Shown one piece after another: positions 14,229 to 18,277 of a stretch of DNA of 18,277 nt. Positions within the stretch are counted from its first letter, which is position 1, and each line of letters starts with the position of its first letter. The notes under the pieces were generated by a model. The model did not search any database. It was given only the letters and a program-made list of their open reading frames with translations, and had not been told where the DNA came from. Position numbers and translations under genes: made by a program. Source of the stretch: JACQFK01 sp041482015 (GTDB lineage Bacteria; Planctomycetota; MHYJ01; JACPRB01); the NCBI GenBank assembly GCA_041482015.1, contig JBGPCZ010000123.1, positions 1 to 18,277 on the forward strand. Reading direction: 5' to 3'.

Positions 14229-15730
14229 GGGATCACCGGAAGCAGGAAAAGAAGGAGAACGTCCCACGCGAGGTGGGACACGAAAGGCGCGACGAGATCG
14301 TCGGTCGCCGCGTAGAGCAGGCCCCAAAAGAGGCCGCACCCGAGCGCCGCGGCGACCAGGAGCGGGTTGAGCGTGGCCGCGTGGGCGAGCGCGTAGATCG
14401 CCGCGCCCGCCGCGACCCCCGCCGCCCTCCCCCACCGCTCCATGAGGAACCGCGTGACGACGCCCCGCCACACCGCCTCCTCCGCGAGGACGACGAGGAC
14501 GAGCGTCGGCGCGACGAACGACACGCCGTGCGCGCCGCGGAGCGAGTAGAGGATTCGCGCGTGGCCCTCCCATCCCGGCCACGCCGCGCGGAAGAACGCG
14601 ACGGTCGCGAGCGTGAGTCCATAAAGGACCGCACCCGCGACAAGCCCCGTCGCGATCGACCCGGCGGCGGGACGGAGCCGCCCGCGGACCGACCCGACCG
14701 CCATCGCCCCCGCGAGCGCGAGGCCCATCGCCCCCGTCATCCCGGTCCACGCGTCGTGCACGTGCCGGAAGACGAAGGTGACGGCCGACGCGGTGAAGGA
14801 GAGAAGGAGCCAGAAGGCGATCGCCGGCGTTTCGCGCGGCGGCCTCGGCGCCGAGAAGAGACGGAGTCCCAGCGGGGCCCGCCGCGTCACGGTCGCCAGC
14901 AGCGGGCACAGGCGCGCCGGGGTGAACGGCGCGGTCTCGAGGCCGAGCTCGCGACGCGCGGGCTCCGGATCCCCGTCGAGCCCGTCGACCAGCATCGCGA
15001 GTTGCGCACGCGTCGACAGCGGCTGCCGCATCACCGCCTCCATCAGCGAGACGGGGAGCTTCATCAGCGCCACCGGCGTGGACCAGATCGACAGGGGCAG
15101 CCCCTCCGCCTGCGCCACGGTCTCCACCACTCCGCGGAGCGTCATCCGTTCGGGCCCGACGATGTCATAGGTCTTCCGCGAGCTCGCGGGAGTCCCGAGC
15201 GCCGACTCGACGGCACGAGCGACGTCGCGTGCGTCCACCGGGCGCATCGGCGCCGAGCCGTCGTTGACGATCGGAAAGACCGGCGCCGCCCGGATCAGGA
15301 GCGCCAGGTGGGCCAGGAGATCGTCGCCCTCGCCGTAGATGACGCCGGGCCGGAGGATCGTCCAGTCGAGCCCGCTGGCGCGGACGAGCTCCTCGCCCTT
15401 CCACTTGGTGTCATGATAGGCGAGCGTCGCATCGGGCCGGGCGACGACGACGGAAATGTGGACGAGGCGCCGCACGCCCGCCGCCTTCATGGACTCGACC
15501 AGCCGCGCGACCAGGTCGACATGCACCGCCCGGAAGGTCTGCGTCCCCTCCTCGCGCTTGATGCCCGCGAGGTTGACGACCGCGTCGCAGCCGCGGAGGT
15601 CGTCGAAGCCCGTCCGCCGCGACATTACGCGCACGGCCCGTCCGCTCTTCTCGAGCGCCGCGACGACATGCCTCCCGAGGAACCCCGTCCCGCCGACGAC
15701 CGCGATCGTCCCCCGATTTGATATGAACAT
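14225..15730 (-). CDS. Fusion of atypical SDR (NAD(P)-binding, NDUFA9/NmrA-like) with a CPBP membrane protease-like domain
   Basis: A 501-residue protein from ATG 15730 (503 from ATG 15736; numbering here uses the longer form). Residues ~9-280 are an extended/atypical SDR: dinucleotide motif VVGGTGFLG (13-21), AVVNLAGI (52-59), YHDTKWKGEE with an YxxxK-like site, and LDWTILRPGVIYG (123-135). After a Pro-rich link near 296-303, residues ~305-503 hold about eight membrane helices with the CPBP (CAAX protease and bacteriocin-processing) motifs: EEAVWR (419-424), IYALAH (447-452) and SHLAWD (487-492), which give the Glu, Arg and His residues of that family's active site. Likely an inner-membrane protein with a cytosolic NAD(P)-binding part. 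The substrate of either part is unknown. It is followed by a coupled four-helix membrane protein. Confidence 0.85.
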   Translation of the reverse strand: MFISNRGTIAVVGGTGFLGRHVVAALEKSGRAVRVMSRRTGFDDLRGCDAVVNLAGIKREEGTQTFRAVHVDLVARLVESMKAAGVRRLVHISVVVARPDATLAYHDTKWKGEELVRASGLDWTILRPGVIYGEGDDLLAHLALLIRAAPVFPIVNDGSAPMRPVDARDVARAVESALGTPASSRKTYDIVGPERMTLRGVVETVAQAEGLPLSIWSTPVALMKLPVSLMEAVMRQPLSTRAQLAMLVDGLDGDPEPARRELGLETAPFTPARLCPLLATVTRRAPLGLRLFSAPRPPRETPAIAFWLLLSFTASAVTFVFRHVHDAWTGMTGAMGLALAGAMAVGSVRGRLRPAAGSIATGLVAGAVLYGLTLATVAFFRAAWPGWEGHARILYSLRGAHGVSFVAPTLVLVVLAEEAVWRGVVTRFLMERWGRAAGVAAGAAIYALAHAATLNPLLVAAALGCGLFWGLLYAATDDLVAPFVSHLAWDVLLLFLLPVIP

Positions 15731-15738
15731 GTTCATCT

Positions 15739-15744
15739 ATTATG
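15739..15744 (-). promoter_or_regulatory. -10 box of the SDR-CPBP gene, probable leaderless start
   Basis: On the minus strand CATAAT (five of six matches to TATAAT) ends exactly eight bases before ATG 15730, the same geometry as serS. The other in-frame ATG at 15736 is only two bases from the box and would lie upstream of the transcript start, which favours 15730 as the start codon. No Shine-Dalgarno or convincing -35 is seen. Confidence 0.5.
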
Positions 15745-15795
15745 ACGAGCCGCCGGATCCGATGATTCGTGATTCGCGATCCCCCGGGCGACCTT

Positions 15796-17292
15796 CTACT
15801 TGAGGATCGACTTCGCGGCCTGCACCGCCATCGTCTCGAGCGGCGTCCACCAGAGGCCGAGGGCGAGCGTCCCGGCGCCCATCAGCCAGAGGAGCCCGCC
15901 GTAGATGCCGCCGGCGGGGACCGGCGTGGTCGGGTCACTGTCGCGCACCTTGCCCAGGTACATCGCGGCCACGATCCTCATGTAGTAGAAGAGGGAGATC
16001 ACCGAGAAGATGACCGCGATCACGACGAGCGCGATCCCCAGCTGCCGCTGCGGCCCGAGGCCGTGCTGCACCACCGCGGAGAAGAGCAGGAACTTGCCCG
16101 TGTAGCCCGCGGTCGGCGGCAGGCCCGTCAGCGAGACCATGAAGATCGTCATCAGCGCCCCGAGCCCCGGCGCGCGCCAGCCGATCCCCCGGCACCCGTC
16201 CACCGTCTCGACGCCGTACTTCTCCTCGAGGACCAGCACCACCAGGAACGCGCCCAGGTTCATCACGACATAGATGAACAGGTACGCCAGGAGCGCCGAG
16301 ACCGCCTCGCGGCCGCCGCCGTCGCCCAAGGCGTTGAATGCGATCAGCAGGTAGCCCGCGTGGGCGATCGACGAGTACGCGAGCAGCCGCTTGAGGTTCT
16401 GCTGGTGGATCGCCCCGAAGTTGCCCACCGCCATCGTCAGGACCGCGAGCAGCGCGACGACGAGCTTCCACTCGAAGGGCCCGCCCTCCGACGGGTAGAT
16501 GTTCATCACGAAGCGGAGCAACATCGCGAACCCCGCCGCCTTGGGACCCACGCTGAAGAACGCCGTCACCGGCGTCGGCGCGCCCTCGTAGACGTCCGGG
16601 CACCACATGTGGAACGGCACCGCAGCGATCTTGTAGCCGAAGCCCGCCATGATGAGGACGCTCGTGATGAGCGTCAGCGTCGGCGGAACGTTCGGTCCCA
16701 GCTGCGCCAGCCTGCTGCCCACGTCGGCCACGTTCAGCGTCCCGGTCAGCCCGTACAGGAACGTCATCCCGTAGATCATGAAGCCGCTCGCCGCGGCGCC
16801 GTAGATGATGTACTTGAGCGACGCCTCCGCGCTCTTCCGGTTCTTCCGGAGCAGGCCGGCCATGATGTAGCTCGTGATCGAGACGAACTCCAGCGCCAGG
16901 TACATGAGCAGCAGGTCGTTCGCGCTCGACATGAGCAGCATGCCGAACGTGCACGACAGGAGCAGCGCGAAGAACTCCCCCTTCCCCGACGACCACCCGC
17001 GGATCGACGGGATCGAGAGGATCCCCACCAGGCACGCCGCGCCCAGGAACGTGAGCTTGAAGAACGTCGCGACGCCGTCGACCGCGTAGGCGCGCGCGAA
17101 GACCGCCTCCGGCGGGTGATGCAGGAGCCTGAAGGCCTCGACGGCCGCGAGCGCGAGGCCGAGAATCGCGAGCAGCCCCGCCGCGCGCTTCAGGCGCGTG
17201 AGGTCCGCCAGGATGACGACCAGGATCGTCCCCGCCAGGAGCAGCTCCGGCAGGGTGACGTGCAGGCCGTCCAGAATCGCGTGCCGGTTCAT
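15796..17292 (-). CDS. nuoN: NADH-quinone oxidoreductase subunit N
   Basis: Antiporter-like proton-pumping subunit of respiratory complex I in the inner membrane. The 498 residues give about 14 helices. Key charged residues of the family are visible: E135 (YLALEF), K160 (EASLKY), K221 with GYKIAAVPFHMW (219-230), K251 (VGPKAAG) and K400 (GYTGKF). The stretch CPDVYEGAPTPVTAFF (231-246) and NLKRLLAYSSIAHAGY (299-314) are diagnostic. The ATG overlaps the nuoM stop (ATGA). nuoN is the last gene of its cluster here; the next gene on the strand has its own promoter-like box about 50 bp downstream. Confidence 0.98.
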   Translation of the reverse strand: MNRHAILDGLHVTLPELLLAGTILVVILADLTRLKRAAGLLAILGLALAAVEAFRLLHHPPEAVFARAYAVDGVATFFKLTFLGAACLVGILSIPSIRGWSSGKGEFFALLLSCTFGMLLMSSANDLLLMYLALEFVSITSYIMAGLLRKNRKSAEASLKYIIYGAAASGFMIYGMTFLYGLTGTLNVADVGSRLAQLGPNVPPTLTLITSVLIMAGFGYKIAAVPFHMWCPDVYEGAPTPVTAFFSVGPKAAGFAMLLRFVMNIYPSEGGPFEWKLVVALLAVLTMAVGNFGAIHQQNLKRLLAYSSIAHAGYLLIAFNALGDGGGREAVSALLAYLFIYVVMNLGAFLVVLVLEEKYGVETVDGCRGIGWRAPGLGALMTIFMVSLTGLPPTAGYTGKFLLFSAVVQHGLGPQRQLGIALVVIAVIFSVISLFYYMRIVAAMYLGKVRDSDPTTPVPAGGIYGGLLWLMGAGTLALGLWWTPLETMAVQAAKSILK

Positions 17293-18277
17293 GGATTCAG
17301 CCAGGGGAAATTATTCATTTGAGCCGAGAGCGCCCGCATCGTCGGGTCGATCATCCTCAGGTAGAGGTCGGGCGCGAGGCCCAGGACCACCGTGATGATC
17401 GCGAGCGGCCACACGCAGACTTTCTCAAGCAGGTTCATGTCCGCGAGGTTCTCGTACTTGGGGTTGAGCGGCCCCTGGAAGACCTTCTGGTAGCTCCAGA
17501 GGAAGTAGCCCGCGCCCAGCACCACGCCGACCACGGAGACCGAGGTCAGCACCTTGAAGAAGTCGGAGCTGTTGACCGTCCACCACGGGTTGTCGTGCGG
17601 GCCGAAGCTGAAGTTGAAGGCCGCGGACCCGCCCTGGAACGCGCCCGTGAACGTGAGAAATTCGCTCACGAACCCGGCGAGCGTCGGAAGGCCAAGCGAC
17701 GCCATGAACGCCAGCGCGGTCAGCGAGCCGTAGTGCGGCATCACCTGCCAGAGGCCGCCGAAGCCGTCGATGTTCCGGTGGTGCGCTCGGTCGTAGATCA
17801 CGCCGACCAGGAGGAAGAGCATGCCCGTGATGCAGCCGTGGTTCCACATCTGGAAGAGGGCGCCGTTTAGCCCCGCGGGCGTGCAGGCCGCGAGGCCGAT
17901 CAGGCAGAAGCCCATGTGGGCGACCGACGAGTACGCGATCAGCTTCTTCAAGTCGCGCTCGATGATCCGCTCGCCCGTCTGCGGGTTCACCCGCGGAACG
18001 CCGCGGATCTGGGCCATCGCGCACATCGACCCGTAGACGATGTTGATCACCCCGAAGATCATCATGAAGGGGGTGAACCAGAGGGCCGCCTCGTGGAGGA
18101 TCGGGTAGCTGATCCGCATCAGGCCGTAGGTGCCCATCTTCAGCAGGACGCCGGCGAGGATGACCGAGATCGGCGTCGGCGCCTCGACGTGCGCGTCGGG
18201 CAGCCACGTGTGGAACGGGAAGACCGGCACCTTGATCGCGAAGCCGACGTAGAGGCCCAGGAACGCCATCTTCCACC
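17289..18277 (-). CDS. nuoM: NADH-quinone oxidoreductase subunit M, 3' part (5' end outside window)
   Basis: Second antiporter-like subunit of complex I. The frame is open at the right edge, so the N-terminal part lies outside; about 329 residues are visible. From the first Met at 18269: FAIKVPVFPFHTWLPDAHVE (10-29) with the conserved helix-7 Lys, PTPISVILAGVLLKMGTYG (31-49), DLKKLIAYSSVAHMGF (106-121), and later GFVSEFLTFTG with the conserved Glu. Between CAMAQ and DLKKL there is an 18-residue hydrophilic insertion (residues 88-105, bases 17955-18008) not found in the E. coli-type protein, and the loop after SEFLTFTGAFQGG is also extended. The frame is intact across both. Downstream nuoN overlaps by 4 nt. 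Confidence 0.96.
   Translation of the reverse strand, partial: WKMAFLGLYVGFAIKVPVFPFHTWLPDAHVEAPTPISVILAGVLLKMGTYGLMRISYPILHEAALWFTPFMMIFGVINIVYGSMCAMAQIRGVPRVNPQTGERIIERDLKKLIAYSSVAHMGFCLIGLAACTPAGLNGALFQMWNHGCITGMLFLLVGVIYDRAHHRNIDGFGGLWQVMPHYGSLTALAFMASLGLPTLAGFVSEFLTFTGAFQGGSAAFNFSFGPHDNPWWTVNSSDFFKVLTSVSVVGVVLGAGYFLWSYQKVFQGPLNPKYENLADMNLLEKVCVWPLAIITVVLGLAPDLYLRMIDPTMRALSAQMNNFPWLNP

Noticed and set aside
15769..17322. Long open frame antisense to nuoN
   Set aside because: It encodes a low-complexity Arg/Glu/His string and overlaps a well-conserved complex I subunit entirely; there is no start signal.

Overview
The window is a high-GC, almost gap-free bacterial chromosome segment; the longest stretch without a gene is about 150 bp. 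Its core is a ribosomal spc-type operon with a zinc-type S14, no L30 (rpmD), and lysine/proline-rich tails on L15 and L18. The missing L30, the breakup of the usual S10-spc-alpha cluster, and the DUF2330, di-haem oxidoreductase and Nuo genes suggest a Planctomycetota- or Acidobacteriota-like organism. This placement is an inference and is not resolved from the sequence alone.

Layout. (1) 1-2783, + strand: the 3' part of a DUF2330-like gene overlapping by 4 nt a lipoprotein di-haem cytochrome c oxidoreductase (DHOR type) that carries five Ca-binding-like Asp loops. (2) 2780-10265, - strand: one long operon read from a sigma70-like promoter at 10299-10326, in the order rpsQ, rplN, rplX, rplE, rpsN, rpsH, rplF, rplR, rpsE, rplO, secY, adk, map. 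It makes ribosomal subunits, the Sec channel, adenylate kinase and methionine aminopeptidase. It ends by overlapping the convergent oxidoreductase gene. (3) 10405-13057, + strand: a small SpoIIAA/STAS-like protein coupled to an EamA-family transporter, then serS. (4) 13061-15730, - strand: a TPR lipoprotein, a pair of near-identical palindromic repeats, a four-helix membrane protein whose last codons and stop lie inside one repeat, and a fusion of an atypical SDR with a CPBP (CAAX-protease-like) membrane domain. (5) 15796-18277, - strand: nuoN and the 3' part of nuoM, membrane subunits of respiratory complex I.

Most of the window is housekeeping. The parts most worth a second look are the SDR-CPBP fusion and its coupled membrane partner, the palindromic repeat pair that supplies a stop codon, the Asp-loop-rich di-haem lipoprotein, and promoters of apparently leaderless type in front of serS, the STAS-like gene and the SDR-CPBP gene.
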